Shown one piece after another: positions 9,296 through 18,919 of a DNA stretch of 64,000 nt (position 1 is the first letter of the stretch; every line of letters begins with the position of its first letter). The translations under genes were made by a program, and so were the position numbers. This stretch comes from JAKFWF01 sp031429105 (GTDB lineage Bacteria > Pseudomonadota > Alphaproteobacteria > Rhizobiales > Hyphomicrobiaceae), in assembly GCA_031429105.1 (NCBI GenBank), contig JANOYV010000100.1, forward strand, positions 1 through 64,000, read 5' to 3'. A model generated the notes under the pieces. The model searched no databases, was not told where the DNA came from, and worked only from the letters and a program-made list of their open reading frames with translations.

Positions 9296-9904
9296 TTAGC
9301 TCAGACCTTCAGCCTTCATTGCCGCTTGAACAGCAGGGCGGGCCTCCATGCGCTTCATGAATGCCTGAATGTGCGGGTAGGGTGCGAGATCGATCTTCGT
9401 CGGCACCGTCCACCGCAGAACCGTGAAGCAGTAGGCATCGACGATGCTGAACTCATTGCCCATCAGATAGTTGTGTTTGGCGAGGTGGGCATCGACATGC
9501 GCAAAGCGGGTCGCTAACCGGTCACGCGCAATCTGCTTGGCTTCCTCGGGCATTGCTGGATTGAACAGCGGCGAAAACCCCTTGTGCATCTCGCTCGATA
9601 CGAAATTCAGCCATGACTGCAGCTTGTAGCGGTCGAGTGTGCCGTTTGCTGGGGCCAACTTCTTCTCCGGTGCCTTGTCGGCAATGTATTGCACAATGGC
9701 CGGGCCTTCCGTCAGGATCGTGCCGTCATCGAGACCGAGTGCAGGCACATAGCCCAGGGGATTGGTCTTTTTGTAGTCGCCGCCGCCCTCAGTGGTCTTG
9801 GCGCGAATATCGGTCTTGATTGCCTCGAACGGCAAACCGGACTCTTTCAGTACGATATGCGGTGACAGCGAGCAGACGCCGGGCGCAAAATAGAGTTTCA
9901 TCAT
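9296..9904 (-). CDS. Glutathione S-transferase, beta/GstA type
   Basis: 202 residues. The N-terminal thioredoxin-fold domain begins KLYFAPGVCSLSPHIVL. The Cys-Ser following the first strand is typical of bacterial beta-class enzymes, where the cysteine contacts glutathione. GYVPALGLDDGTILTEGPAI gives the cis-proline and the E/S glutathione-binding residues. The C-terminal part is helical. These enzymes conjugate glutathione to electrophiles or act as peroxidases. GAGGAA lies seven bases before the first of two adjacent ATGs. The stop codon lies only six bases from the palindromic repeat. Divergent from fabI. Confidence 0.92.
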   Translation of the reverse strand: MMKLYFAPGVCSLSPHIVLKESGLPFEAIKTDIRAKTTEGGGDYKKTNPLGYVPALGLDDGTILTEGPAIVQYIADKAPEKKLAPANGTLDRYKLQSWLNFVSSEMHKGFSPLFNPAMPEEAKQIARDRLATRFAHVDAHLAKHNYLMGNEFSIVDAYCFTVLRWTVPTKIDLAPYPHIQAFMKRMEARPAVQAAMKAEGLS

Positions 9905-10099
9905 AAGCCAATTCCTCGTATTAGTTCGTTGATACGGTACAACAGCACTTCACGTGTCACATATCGTACGCGTCGGATGATTTGACAAGCACGACTCCGT
10001 GATCCAAAGCGCCCTCCATGGACGCGCCGGGCATGTTGGACCGGTGAAACCGATAGTGTAGTGTCCTGCGACACGCGAATTTCGATAGGAACGTTTGAT

Positions 10100-10945
10100 A
10101 TGACGGATGGCGATCACGCAACGGCTGTGCCGACCGGCACGTTAATGGCTGGAAAACGCGGCCTTATCATGGGTGTCGCCAACAACAGATCAATCGCTTG
10201 GGGCATAGCCAAGGCCGTTGCCGCACAGGGCGCCGAAGTGGCACTGACCTATCAGGGCGATGCGCTGAAAAAGCGGGTGGTACCGCTGGCAGCCGAACTA
10301 GGCTCAGATGTTGTTTTGCCGTGCGATGTCACCGATCCGGCTTCCATGGACGCAGTTTTTGCGGAACTAAAGGCCAAATGGGGCCGCCTCGACTTTCTCG
10401 TCCACGCCATTGCCTTCGCCGACAAGGCCGAGCTTGACGGGCGTTATGTCGATACGTCGGAAAAGAACTTCACGCAGTCGCTGCTGATCTCCTGCTACTC
10501 ATTTACGGCGCTCGCGAACCGCGCCGAAAAGCTGATGACGAAGGGCGGCTCGATGCTGACCCTCACCTACTACGGTGCTGAAAAAGTCATGCCGCATTAC
10601 AACGTCATGGGCGTAGCAAAAGCGGCGCTTGAAGCCAGTGTTCGATATTTGGCAGCTGACCTTGGCAAGCAAGCGATCCGCGTGAACGCAATTTCGGCGG
10701 GCCCAATCAAGACGTTGGCTGCGTCCGGCATATCGGACTTCCGCTACATTCTTAAATGGAATGAGTATAATTCGGCACTGCGCCGCACCGTCACCATCGA
10801 GGAAGTCGGCGCATCAGGGCTTTATTTGCTTTCGGAACTGGGCCGCGCCGTCACCGGTGAAATCCATCACGTCGATGCCGGTTATCATGTGCAAGGCATG
10901 AAGAACGAAGATGCGCCTGACATTAATGTCGTCAAATCCGAGTGA
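10100..10945 (+). CDS. fabI: Enoyl-[acyl-carrier-protein] reductase (NADH)
   Basis: 281 residues. FabI reduces trans-2-enoyl-ACP in the last step of each fatty-acid elongation cycle. The N-terminal motif GLIMGVANNRSIAWGIAKAV is diagnostic for FabI-type SDR enzymes. The catalytic Tyr-x6-Lys is in HYNVMGVAK, preceded by the family's second tyrosine in LTYYGAEKV. SAGPIKTLAASGI is the substrate loop shared by FabI proteins. The ATG at 10100 was chosen because AGGA lies nine bases upstream and it begins MTDGDH, whereas the earlier in-frame GTG adds 13 residues with no ribosome site. It is the probable target of triclosan-like inhibitors. Confidence 0.93.
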   Translation: MTDGDHATAVPTGTLMAGKRGLIMGVANNRSIAWGIAKAVAAQGAEVALTYQGDALKKRVVPLAAELGSDVVLPCDVTDPASMDAVFAELKAKWGRLDFLVHAIAFADKAELDGRYVDTSEKNFTQSLLISCYSFTALANRAEKLMTKGGSMLTLTYYGAEKVMPHYNVMGVAKAALEASVRYLAADLGKQAIRVNAISAGPIKTLAASGISDFRYILKWNEYNSALRRTVTIEEVGASGLYLLSELGRAVTGEIHHVDAGYHVQGMKNEDAPDINVVKSE

Positions 10946-11091
10946 CCATGGTTGCGACCAAATTCGTGCGCATTCTGCCCTTTTACTCGACGCTACTGGC
11001 AAGCGCGCGTTTTGACGTGATTTAGCGTTGATTGGTCACCGGCGCTGGCCTTCAACCTTTTACCGTAACGCCGCGTTTCGAGGACAAACCA

Positions 11092-12099
11092 ATGACCGCC
11101 ATGACCCGCCGCCTGATCCTCGACAAGCGCCCCAAGCCTGGCCTAGTCACACCGGACCTTTTTCGCATCGAAGAAGCCAAGGTTCTCGAACCCGGCGCAG
11201 GAGAATTCCGCGTTAAAGTTGAAGTCGTATCGCTTGATCCGGCGATGCGCGGCTGGATCAACGAGGGCAAATCCTACGTCGCACCGGTCGCCATTGGCAG
11301 CGTCATGCGTGCCTATTCTGCCGGTCATGTCGAAGCATCGAACCACCCGGATTATAAGGTTGGCGACGCGGTGCAGGGCATGTTCGGTGTGCAGACGCAC
11401 GCCATTTCAAAAGGCGAACGCGTTGTCAAAGTGGATACCAAGCTCGCCCCGCTCGAACGCTGGGTCGGTGGTCTTGGCATGCCGGGTTGGACCGCATACT
11501 TCGGACTGCTCGAAGTTGGACAACCAAAAGCTGGCGATACGGTTTTGGTCTCGGCGGCATCCGGTGCCGTTGGCTCGATTGTTGGTCAAATCGCTAAGAT
11601 CAAGGGCGCTCGCGCTGTTGGCATCGCTGGTGGACCAGACAAATGCCGTTACGTTGTGGAGCAACTGGGGTTCGATGCGTGTGTCGACTACAAGGCCGGT
11701 AACCTGGCAGCCGACCTCAAGGCTGCTTGCCCCAATGGCATCGACGTCAACTTCGAGAATGTCGGCGGTGAAATTCTCGATACCGTGCTTTTGCAGATGA
11801 ACACATTCGGCCGCATCGCCGTGTGCGGGTTGATCTCAGCCTACACCGCGACCAGCATGCCAGAAGGTCCCAAGAATCTGCGGTGCATTCTGACCCAGCG
11901 CTTAAAAATGCAGGGGCTGATCGTGTTCGATTGGGAAAAGCGCATCCCCGAGGCGATCACGGCCCTTGGCGCTTGGCACGCGCAAGGATTGCTCAAGATC
12001 CGCGAAGATGTGCGCACCGGCGGTATCGATGCATTCGTCGATACGCTCAACCTCCTGTACACCAGCGGCAACAACGGCAAGCTCGTCCTGAAAGTCTGA
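11092..12099 (+). CDS. NADP-dependent oxidoreductase of the MDR/CurA type (2-alkenal reductase-like)
   Basis: 335 residues from the ATG at 11092, which has GAGGA eight bases upstream. It is a zinc-free medium-chain reductase: the N-terminal GroES-like half includes DPAMRGWINEGKSYV, a signature of the leukotriene-B4 12-hydroxydehydrogenase/CurA branch. The Rossmann half has VSAASGAVGSIVGQIAK (AxxGxxG) and GIAGGPDKC for NADPH binding. Family members reduce alpha,beta-unsaturated aldehydes and ketones, some in detoxification. The histidine phosphatase gene follows after eight bases, so the two are probably one transcript. Confidence 0.88.
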   Translation: MTAMTRRLILDKRPKPGLVTPDLFRIEEAKVLEPGAGEFRVKVEVVSLDPAMRGWINEGKSYVAPVAIGSVMRAYSAGHVEASNHPDYKVGDAVQGMFGVQTHAISKGERVVKVDTKLAPLERWVGGLGMPGWTAYFGLLEVGQPKAGDTVLVSAASGAVGSIVGQIAKIKGARAVGIAGGPDKCRYVVEQLGFDACVDYKAGNLAADLKAACPNGIDVNFENVGGEILDTVLLQMNTFGRIAVCGLISAYTATSMPEGPKNLRCILTQRLKMQGLIVFDWEKRIPEAITALGAWHAQGLLKIREDVRTGGIDAFVDTLNLLYTSGNNGKLVLKV

Positions 12100-12107
12100 C
12101 CCTGTTC

Positions 12108-12692
12108 ATGAAACCCGGTATTACGCTCTACGTCGTGCGCCATGGCGAAACCGATTGGAACGTGGCAGGCCGCCTGCAAGGCCACACCGATACACAACTC
12201 AATGATTGGGGCCGCGCCCAGGCGGTACAAAACGGTCAGCGGCTGCTTCAGCAAAAACTCAATACCGAGACGTTGGATTTCGTCGCAAGCCCGCTGATGC
12301 GGGCCCATGAAACGATGCAATTGCTACGTGGCGCGATGGGCCTGCCAAGCCTTGGATTTTCCACCGACGACCGCCTGAAAGAGTTGAGCTATGGGCGCTG
12401 CGAGGGCAGCACGTGGTCGCAACTGCCACCGGTCGATGCACAGGGGATCGAGCGCGCCAGCGACTTCTTCAACTGGCGGCCCGAAGGTGGCGAAAGCTAC
12501 GCAGACGTCATGGCCCGCACCCAGGGCTGGTTGGCTGAAATGACTCGTGACGCAATTGTTGTAACGCACGGCGGGATCACACGCGCGTTGCGTGGACTGG
12601 TGGCGAGTATCCCAACTGCAAAAGTGCCAACGCTAAAGGTTCCGCAAGACCGGGTTCTAGTGCTGCGCGACGGTTCGATGAGTTGGATTTAG
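12108..12692 (+). CDS. Histidine phosphatase family protein (phosphoglycerate-mutase-like)
   Basis: 194 residues. The RHG motif is present in LYVVRHGETDWNVAGRLQGH near the N-terminus, with the second catalytic histidine in VVTHGGITRALRG and a basic pocket residue in SPLMRAHETM. Members transfer phosphate through the RHG histidine and act on small phosphoesters. GpmB, CobC and broad phosphatases share these motifs, so the substrate is unassigned. There is no clear ribosome site and the start lies eight bases after the upstream gene's stop, suggesting translational coupling. It converges on the cupin gene with six bases between them. Confidence 0.87.
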   Translation: MKPGITLYVVRHGETDWNVAGRLQGHTDTQLNDWGRAQAVQNGQRLLQQKLNTETLDFVASPLMRAHETMQLLRGAMGLPSLGFSTDDRLKELSYGRCEGSTWSQLPPVDAQGIERASDFFNWRPEGGESYADVMARTQGWLAEMTRDAIVVTHGGITRALRGLVASIPTAKVPTLKVPQDRVLVLRDGSMSWI

Positions 12693-12698
12693 GGACGC

Positions 12699-13079
12699 CT
12701 ATTGCTCAGCCAAAAACTTGTTCGGCTTCAAGAAGAACGACAGCACGACGGCACCATCAGGCGAATGCGCGTGGTGGCGGCTGCCGGCTGGACGCCAAAC
12801 GTAGTTGCCCGGCGTGGCAGCGCCTTCGTCATCCGCTAGCGAGCCGGAAATGACATAGCTCTGTTCGAGGGCAACATGCTCGTGGTCGGGCAGCTTCGCG
12901 CCCGGTGCGAATCTGGTCAGTGCCGTGAGCAACCCGGTTTCCTTGTCTTCCATCAGCACCTTCAAGTCGATGCCAGGGAACTTCGATGGCACCCAGGGCA
13001 GGGCCGCCACATCGACATAACGGGACGCGAGTGCGGCAAGACCGTCGTGATTGGTAGCACCCGGTGTGAGGGTTGGCAT
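12699..13079 (-). CDS. ChrR-like cupin protein
   Basis: 126 residues from the ATG at 13079, which has GAGGAG just upstream. It is a single cupin barrel with metal-ligand motifs in LPDHEHVALEQSYVISGSL (cupin motif 1, HxHx(3,4)E type) and GSRHHAHSPDG (motif 2). It resembles the anti-sigma ChrR C-terminal cupin but has no zinc-binding anti-sigma domain, so it is more likely a small cupin dioxygenase or binding protein. It starts 11 bases after the fumarylacetoacetate-hydrolase-type gene and is probably co-transcribed with it, suggesting a role in the same catabolic step. Confidence 0.82.
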   Translation of the reverse strand: MPTLTPGATNHDGLAALASRYVDVAALPWVPSKFPGIDLKVLMEDKETGLLTALTRFAPGAKLPDHEHVALEQSYVISGSLADDEGAATPGNYVWRPAGSRHHAHSPDGAVVLSFFLKPNKFLAEQ

Positions 13080-13090
13080 GGCAGTTCTCC

Positions 13091-14269
13091 TCAGGTCAGA
13101 AGTCCACGTTTGGCTAAATTGCGCATCAGGTCGGCCATGCCGTAGGTCCACGGCGGTGCCTTATCCGACATTGTCATCCGATTGGTCAGACTGCCGAGTT
13201 CGTTTGCCGAGATCGTGACGATATCGCCCTCATGGTGCGTGAAGCCCATACCGGGCGCACCGCGATCATCCTTCGGCGCAAACATCGTGCCGAGATAAAG
13301 CACGGCCCCATCTGGATATTGATGAGTCTTGTTCAGCAACTCCGCCACGAGATCTGCCGGGTCGCGGGCGATCTCCGACATCGAGGATTGACCAACCATC
13401 CGGAAACCATCCACGCCCTCAACAGTGAGGCGCACTTCAATCTGGCGTACGGTGTCGAGCGTAAAAGCCTCATCGAAAAAGCGTACCAACGGCCCGATGC
13501 TGGCCGACGCATTATTATCTTTCGCCTTCGAAAGCAGTAGCGCCGACCGGCCTTCAAAATCTCGCAAGTTGACGTCGTTGCCGAGCGTCGCGCCAACAAT
13601 GCGCCCAAGCGATGAGACCACCAGCACAACTTCTGGTTCAGGATTGTTCCAAGTGGAGCGCGGATGGAGCCCTGCGTCCATGCCATGGCCGATCGCGCTC
13701 ATCGGCTGCGCCTTGGTGAAAATTTCCGCATCCTCGCCAATGCCAACCTCAAGATACTGTGACCACGCGCCTTGCTCGATCAGCACGCGCTTGAGCTCAA
13801 GGGCCTGCGCCGAGCCTGGTTTCAGGTTGCGCAAGTTTCCGCCAAGCTGCTTTTCAACGGTCGCGCGGATCGCTTGTGCTTTTTCCGGAGCGCCCTTGGC
13901 CTGCTCCTCGATCACGCGTTCCAACATTGAGCGCGGGAAAGTCACGCCGGCAGCCTTCACGGCTTGCAGATCAACCGGTGCCAGCAGCCACGGTTTGGAG
14001 GCGCTGCGATCAGCCTCGGGTGTGTTGGCGAGTATATCCTGCAACGATCCGATGCGCGCGCCAGCCGCACTGCGCACAGTCGCCGCGGGATCTGTCTGCT
14101 CGCACAAATCGCGCATGGTCGGGGCAACCGCAGAGATGTCGAACACTCCTTCGTCGCGAATGGCGACCACCGACGGACCGCCGAGATCGGGTCGCCAAAC
14201 GCGACCAGCAAGTGCCGCTTTGGATGGCTCATTGGGTCGCGTCAGATCATCGGTCAATCGAGCACGCAT
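13091..14269 (-). CDS. Fumarylacetoacetate hydrolase family protein
   Basis: 392 residues if started at the ATG at 14269 (GGAG six bases upstream); an ATG at 14281 would add four residues. The C-terminal half has the FAH-fold signatures NNPEPEVVLVVSSLGRIVGA (with the metal-binding ExE-type residues) and NDVNLRDFEGR, plus GDIVTISANELGSLTNRM near the end. The family hydrolyses C-C bonds or hydrates/decarboxylates 2-oxo-enols in aromatic and sugar-acid breakdown. The long N-terminal extension marks the approximately 390-residue subgroup. It forms an operon with the downstream cupin gene and is divergent from a GntR regulator that probably controls it. Confidence 0.85.
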   Translation of the reverse strand: MRARLTDDLTRPNEPSKAALAGRVWRPDLGGPSVVAIRDEGVFDISAVAPTMRDLCEQTDPAATVRSAAGARIGSLQDILANTPEADRSASKPWLLAPVDLQAVKAAGVTFPRSMLERVIEEQAKGAPEKAQAIRATVEKQLGGNLRNLKPGSAQALELKRVLIEQGAWSQYLEVGIGEDAEIFTKAQPMSAIGHGMDAGLHPRSTWNNPEPEVVLVVSSLGRIVGATLGNDVNLRDFEGRSALLLSKAKDNNASASIGPLVRFFDEAFTLDTVRQIEVRLTVEGVDGFRMVGQSSMSEIARDPADLVAELLNKTHQYPDGAVLYLGTMFAPKDDRGAPGMGFTHHEGDIVTISANELGSLTNRMTMSDKAPPWTYGMADLMRNLAKRGLLT

Positions 14270-14440
14270 CGGCTTCTCCATTGCAAATTCCGTGTGGCTA
14301 AGTAACAGGCGGTTTGACTTAACCTAAGTCGCGGCGGCATCATGAGCCTCGCAGTCGTACCCGGTTCGTGCCAATCAGGATCGAGTGACACGATTGCGTT
14401 ACGGCATGCAATCCGCGACATGCTGCACACGGGAGGACGA

Positions 14441-15145
14441 ATGAGCAAGAGCGACGTCGCCAGTCGGGTCGGCATGTCTTCGTCGGATCGCCGCTCGCAG
14501 ACGCTGCGCGCCTACCACGAACTACGCCGTCGCATTCTCGAAAACGAAATGGCGGCCGGAACGCAGTATCTCGAACAGACACTCGCAGATGAACTAGGCA
14601 TGAGCCGCACGCCCGTGCGCGAAGCGCTCATCCGCCTGAGCGACGAGCGCCTCGTTGAAGTTAAACCCCGGCATGGCGCCCGTGTTCTCCCCGTCTCAGT
14701 CTCTGATATGGGTGAAATCTACGAGCTGTTGTCAACGCTGGAGGCAATTGCTGCCCAACGGGTCGCCGAGCGAGGCCTCAATGCGGCGCAACTTGCCCGA
14801 CTTGATACTGCACTTGCTGGCATGGATCGGGCCCTTGATCGCGACGATCTCATTGCTTGGTCGTCGTTTGATCGGGAATTCCACAATGCAATTGTTGAGC
14901 TATCCGGCAATCGACGCCTCGTGCAGGTGGTGTCGATTTTCCGCGATCAAGCCCATCGGGCGCGAATGCAAACCCTCAACCTGCGTCCGAAGCCTGTGCA
15001 ATCCAATCGCGATCACGCGGCCCTCGTCGCTGCGATCCGCAAACGCGATGGCAAATCCGCCTATGATATTCATTGTCGGCACCGCCAAGAAGCCGGCCGA
15101 ATGTTGCTTAAATTACTCGCCGGACAAAAGGCCGAAGGTCTGTAA
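14441..15145 (+). CDS. GntR family transcriptional regulator, FadR/FCD subfamily
   Basis: 234 residues. The winged helix-turn-helix covers about residues 20-85, with EQTLADELGMSRTPVREALI as the recognition segment. It is followed by an all-helical FCD ligand domain (YELLSTLEAIAAQRVAERG; DREFHNAIVELSGNRRL; AIRKRDGKSAYDIHCRH), in which Asp and His residues normally bind a metal and a carboxylate ligand. The ATG at 14441 follows a near-perfect GGGAGG site; the frame is open further upstream without such a site. Its position divergent to the FAH-cupin operon suggests it responds to an organic acid and regulates that operon. Confidence 0.9.
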   Translation: MSKSDVASRVGMSSSDRRSQTLRAYHELRRRILENEMAAGTQYLEQTLADELGMSRTPVREALIRLSDERLVEVKPRHGARVLPVSVSDMGEIYELLSTLEAIAAQRVAERGLNAAQLARLDTALAGMDRALDRDDLIAWSSFDREFHNAIVELSGNRRLVQVVSIFRDQAHRARMQTLNLRPKPVQSNRDHAALVAAIRKRDGKSAYDIHCRHRQEAGRMLLKLLAGQKAEGL

Positions 15146-15392
15146 GTGTGCGCCAGTTCGATGCGAGAACGCGGGTTCGGCAGGTTGCCTATCCCACAGT
15201 GAGCGGGAACTTCACTGCATTTGAGCAGAAATATGCTGCGACGTTGGCAGCCTTAACCGCGACCGCATATCGTCTGGTGGTTCGTTCGAAAATCAGCTAA
15301 GGGCTTGGCATCAAACGCCCTTGGCCGTTCTCGCGTGCACCGCCATTCCGGTCGGTCGGCAGTTCCGCCCATGCTCGAAAAGCTGATGTACC

Positions 15393-17669
15393 ATGACATT
15401 TCCAACGACCCATCCGGCGCTGACTCGCGCCCTTGCCGCCCGGGACTATTCGGTGCCAACCGCTGTTCAGTTGGCGGTGCTTGAGGAGCAAACCGCTGGT
15501 CGCGACCTGCTCGTCTCAGCACAAACCGGCTCCGGTAAGACCGTTGCTTTCGGACTTGCAATCGCGACCAAACTACTTGGCACGGATGAACGTTTTGCGC
15601 GCGCCGGCGAGCCCCTTGCATTGATCATTGCGCCAACACGAGAATTAGCGTTGCAAGTTCAACGTGAGTTAGCTTGGCTCTACGGCGAGACGGGGGCTAA
15701 CGTAATCTCATGCGTCGGCGGCATGGACGCCCGCGCTGAAGCGCGTCAGTTGAACCAAGGTGCTCACATCGTTGTCGGCACACCAGGACGCCTGCGCGAT
15801 CATATTGAGCGCAACCGACTGAAACTCGGCAATCTGAAGTCCGTCGTTCTCGATGAGGCCGACGAGATGCTTGATCTGGGCTTTCGTGAGGACCTCGAGT
15901 TCATCCTCGATGAAACCCCGGAAGACCGCCAGACACTTTTGTTCTCAGCAACAATGCCTCGTGAAATCGAGACGCTTGCCCGCCGCTATCAGCGCGATTC
16001 AATTCGCATTGAAACGGCCCGCCGCAACGAACAGCACGCCGACATCGAATATCGCGCCGTCCGTGTCGTCCCCGGCGACAGCGAAAATGCCATTGTCAAT
16101 ATCCTGCGGTTCCACGAGGCCCGGGCAACGCTCGTTTTCTGCGCGACGCGTGAAGCCGTCAAACGCACCCACTCGCGGCTTGTCGAACGCGGTTTCGCAG
16201 CTGTTGCGCTCTCGGGCGAGTTGACCCAGCACGAGCGCTCGCAAGCCCTTGTATCCCTGCGCGATGGACGTGCCCGCGTGTTGGTCGCAACCGACGTTGC
16301 CGCCCGAGGTCTTGACTTGCCAGACCTCGCCCTCGTCATTCACGCCGATTTGCCAAACGATGGCGAAACACTGCTGCACCGCTCCGGTCGCACCGGTCGC
16401 GCAGGCAAGAAAGGCCTGTGCATTCTGATCGTGCCGTTCAATAAGCGGCGTAAGGCGGAAGAGCTTCTGGCCCGCGCGCGGATCACTCCGACTTGGGGGG
16501 CGCCACCGACCGCTGATGAAATTCGCGCACGCGATCAGGAACGGTTCCTCGCCGATACCATATTCACCGAAGTTCCAACCGATGCCGACACCGCCGCCGC
16601 AACGGCCCTGCAAGCCGCTCGCACCGCCGATGAGATTGCACTTGCCCTAATCCGGATCCATCGCGCCCAATTGCCTGCACCAGAAGATCTGGCCGAGGAC
16701 GCAGGCCCGCCGCGCCGCGAGTTTGGAACCGGTTCACGCGATGATCGCACACGTGGACGCAGCGAAGGCTTCGTCAGCCGCGTAAACGGTCCGCGCAGTG
16801 GCGAACGTGATCGTTCGGACCGTTCGACCGACCGTGCGCCGCGTGCACCACGCCCAAGCCGCGACCGCGACGACGGCCCGCCGATGGTGTGGTTCCGCCT
16901 CAACATCGGTCGTGAACGCAATGCCGATCCGCGATGGTTGCTGCCGCTGATCTGCCGTGCCGGCGGCGTGACGAAAACTGAAATCGGCGCCATTCGAATT
17001 GAAGATAAAGACACGCGGTTCCAGATCGTTGCCGAATTTGCAGACCAGTTTGCAGAGTCGGTCCTGACGAACGAAAGTAAGGAAGGGCATATCTCGCGGG
17101 ATAGTTCACAGGGGGCGGCGCCTACAGCGCCCGCTGCCGCTGAGCGTCCGTCTCGTGAAAACGGCTATCAGAAGAAAACGCCAAATGCGGAACCGGTGAA
17201 CGCTGAGCGGCAGACTGACATCCCGACCGAGGAGCGCAAGAAAGCGCCTTCGCGTGACAAGGGTCAGCCAAAGTCTGGGGGATTTGTTGCCCGCACGGCA
17301 CCGTGGAACGACGATAAGCCTGCTGATGCACCCCGTCGGGATCGTGAACGTAGCCCTCGGGGCGAGAACGACAAGGCCCACATCAGCGGCTATACGGCGC
17401 GACCAGATGTGCGGCCGCGCTCGGCAGCAACGCCGCAAGACGCTGCATCGGCTGGTCGTCCGAAAGCACCGTGGCGCGACAAGGGCAAGCCAAAGTCGGA
17501 AGGATTTACGCCGCGCAAAGCGGCAGGTCAGGGCTTTGTCGCTCGTAAAACCTCGGCACCAGCCAAAGCTGCGCCGACCGGTCGACGAGAAGTGCTGATT
17601 GCGCCGAAGAGCGCTTCAAAATACGCGAGTAAGAAGAAGCAACGCGAATCCAAGCCAAGCCAAACCTGA
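15393..17669 (+). CDS. DEAD-box ATP-dependent RNA helicase with DbpA-type RNA-binding domain and long basic tail
   Basis: 758 residues, long for the family. The core carries Q-motif residues (YSVPTAVQ), motif I AQTGSGKT, motif II DEAD in VVLDEADEMLDLGF, motif III SAT, and motif VI HRSGRTGRAGK. Beyond about residue 500 comes a DbpA/CsdA-like RNA-binding fold (VWFRLNIGRERNADPRWLLP). A disordered Arg/Lys/Gly-rich tail then repeats a DKGxPKSxGF unit. Such helicases remodel RNA in ribosome assembly and cold adaptation; the tail fits non-specific RNA binding. The 247-base upstream region contains a small hairpin (15299-15322) and could be a regulated leader. Confidence 0.92.
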   Translation: MTFPTTHPALTRALAARDYSVPTAVQLAVLEEQTAGRDLLVSAQTGSGKTVAFGLAIATKLLGTDERFARAGEPLALIIAPTRELALQVQRELAWLYGETGANVISCVGGMDARAEARQLNQGAHIVVGTPGRLRDHIERNRLKLGNLKSVVLDEADEMLDLGFREDLEFILDETPEDRQTLLFSATMPREIETLARRYQRDSIRIETARRNEQHADIEYRAVRVVPGDSENAIVNILRFHEARATLVFCATREAVKRTHSRLVERGFAAVALSGELTQHERSQALVSLRDGRARVLVATDVAARGLDLPDLALVIHADLPNDGETLLHRSGRTGRAGKKGLCILIVPFNKRRKAEELLARARITPTWGAPPTADEIRARDQERFLADTIFTEVPTDADTAAATALQAARTADEIALALIRIHRAQLPAPEDLAEDAGPPRREFGTGSRDDRTRGRSEGFVSRVNGPRSGERDRSDRSTDRAPRAPRPSRDRDDGPPMVWFRLNIGRERNADPRWLLPLICRAGGVTKTEIGAIRIEDKDTRFQIVAEFADQFAESVLTNESKEGHISRDSSQGAAPTAPAAAERPSRENGYQKKTPNAEPVNAERQTDIPTEERKKAPSRDKGQPKSGGFVARTAPWNDDKPADAPRRDRERSPRGENDKAHISGYTARPDVRPRSAATPQDAASAGRPKAPWRDKGKPKSEGFTPRKAAGQGFVARKTSAPAKAAPTGRREVLIAPKSASKYASKKKQRESKPSQT

Positions 17670-17755
17670 ACTATTGCTCGAAAAGGCAAGGACTTATGCG
17701 CTCTCGACCATGATCAGTCGTGGCTATATGGCTCGTGTCGTGTTTAGACTAGAGA

Positions 17756-18859
17756 ATGGTAAAACCGACGATACGACCACTCCAACCGAAATCGTCCAAT
17801 CCGGCGAGCACACCGTCCGTAGAACCGACGGCTCGACCGTCTCGACCTTTCAAAGTCGGCTTCTTTCTCACCACCAATTTCACGATGATGGCCTTTACGT
17901 CGGCGATCGAACCGTTACGACTGGCCAACCAAGTCAGCGAACGAGAGCTATATAATTGGCGGCTGTATTCCAGCAGCGGTCAGCCGGTGCGTGCATCGAA
18001 TGCCGTCGAAGTGCGTGTTGACGAACCTTTTGGGCAGGCGCGCGACCTGAATGCCGCGATCCTGTGCGCGGGCAACGGGGTGCAAGCACTTGATCACCGC
18101 GATGCCATCACCGCACTGCGACGCTTATCGTCGTTTGGCACTTCGCTTGGCGCTGTTTGCACCGGCACCTACGTGCTGGCAAAAGCTGGGCTGTTGGAAG
18201 GCTATCAATCAACCATCCATTGGGAAAACCAAGCCGCACTGATGGCAGAGTTCCCGAACCTCGATGTCACCTCCGAACTATTCGAAATTGATCGCAATCG
18301 GTTCACGTGCGCTGGCGGCACGGCAGCAGCCGATATGATGTTATCGATCATCGGGCGGGATCATGGTCAGGGATTGGCCACCGCCGTCACCGACCAGTTG
18401 ATCCACCATCGCATCCGCGACGCGTCAGAGCGACAGCGGATGGATCTGCGCACGCGGCTCGGCGTTGCCCATCCACGCCTTTTGGCCGTGGTCGCGCGGA
18501 TGGAAGAGACCATCGAAACCCCGTTGAGTTGCACGCGGCTCGCCGATGAAGCCGGCGTCTCGCCTCGACAACTCGAGCGCCTGTTTGCGAAGTATCTCGG
18601 ACATTCCCCTACCCGGCACTATCTTACTGTTCGGCTCGACCGGGCTCGTTTCCTGCTCCAGCAAACGAGCCATCCAATCCTCTCAGTCGCGATGGCCTGC
18701 GGCTTCGTTTCCGCCTCGCACTTCTCGAAAAGCTACAACGAGCACTTTGGCCATACGCCGAGCACGGAGCGACGGGTTGGCGTGCGCGACGCGAAATTGC
18801 CGCCACAAAGAGCGCACGTGAAGGCGCGTGCGCGCAAGCCAATGCCGCAGATGGGGTAG
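17756..18859 (+). CDS. GlxA family (DJ-1/PfpI plus AraC) transcriptional regulator
   Basis: 367 residues. An N-terminal DJ-1/PfpI-like domain (about 30-200; KVGFFLTTNFTMMAFTSAIE, and GAVCTGTYVLAKAGLL around the nucleophile-elbow cysteine) is followed by an AraC double helix-turn-helix (RLADEAGVSPRQLERLFAKY and SVAMACGFVSASHFSKSYNE). This arrangement is that of GbdR/CdhR/GlxA-type activators, several of which control catabolism of glycine betaine, carnitine or other quaternary amines. The next gene, 60 bases downstream on the same strand, encodes an MttB-family methyltransferase, consistent with regulation of methylated-amine use. Confidence 0.9.
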   Translation: MVKPTIRPLQPKSSNPASTPSVEPTARPSRPFKVGFFLTTNFTMMAFTSAIEPLRLANQVSERELYNWRLYSSSGQPVRASNAVEVRVDEPFGQARDLNAAILCAGNGVQALDHRDAITALRRLSSFGTSLGAVCTGTYVLAKAGLLEGYQSTIHWENQAALMAEFPNLDVTSELFEIDRNRFTCAGGTAAADMMLSIIGRDHGQGLATAVTDQLIHHRIRDASERQRMDLRTRLGVAHPRLLAVVARMEETIETPLSCTRLADEAGVSPRQLERLFAKYLGHSPTRHYLTVRLDRARFLLQQTSHPILSVAMACGFVSASHFSKSYNEHFGHTPSTERRVGVRDAKLPPQRAHVKARARKPMPQMG

Positions 18860-18919
18860 CGGCGACCTCCGGTATGGTTGCATATTCGTTGGTAAAGTAT
18901 GACCAAGGGGTACGACGCC

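Noticed and set aside
15148..15300. 50-codon GTG-started frame after the GntR gene
   Set aside because: Weak ribosome site, no recognisable motif; may be chance in GC-rich DNA.
16535..17014. 159-residue minus-strand frame inside the DEAD-box helicase gene
   Set aside because: It is Arg/Ser-rich, has no ribosome site and mirrors the helicase tail coding region, a usual GC-rich shadow frame.
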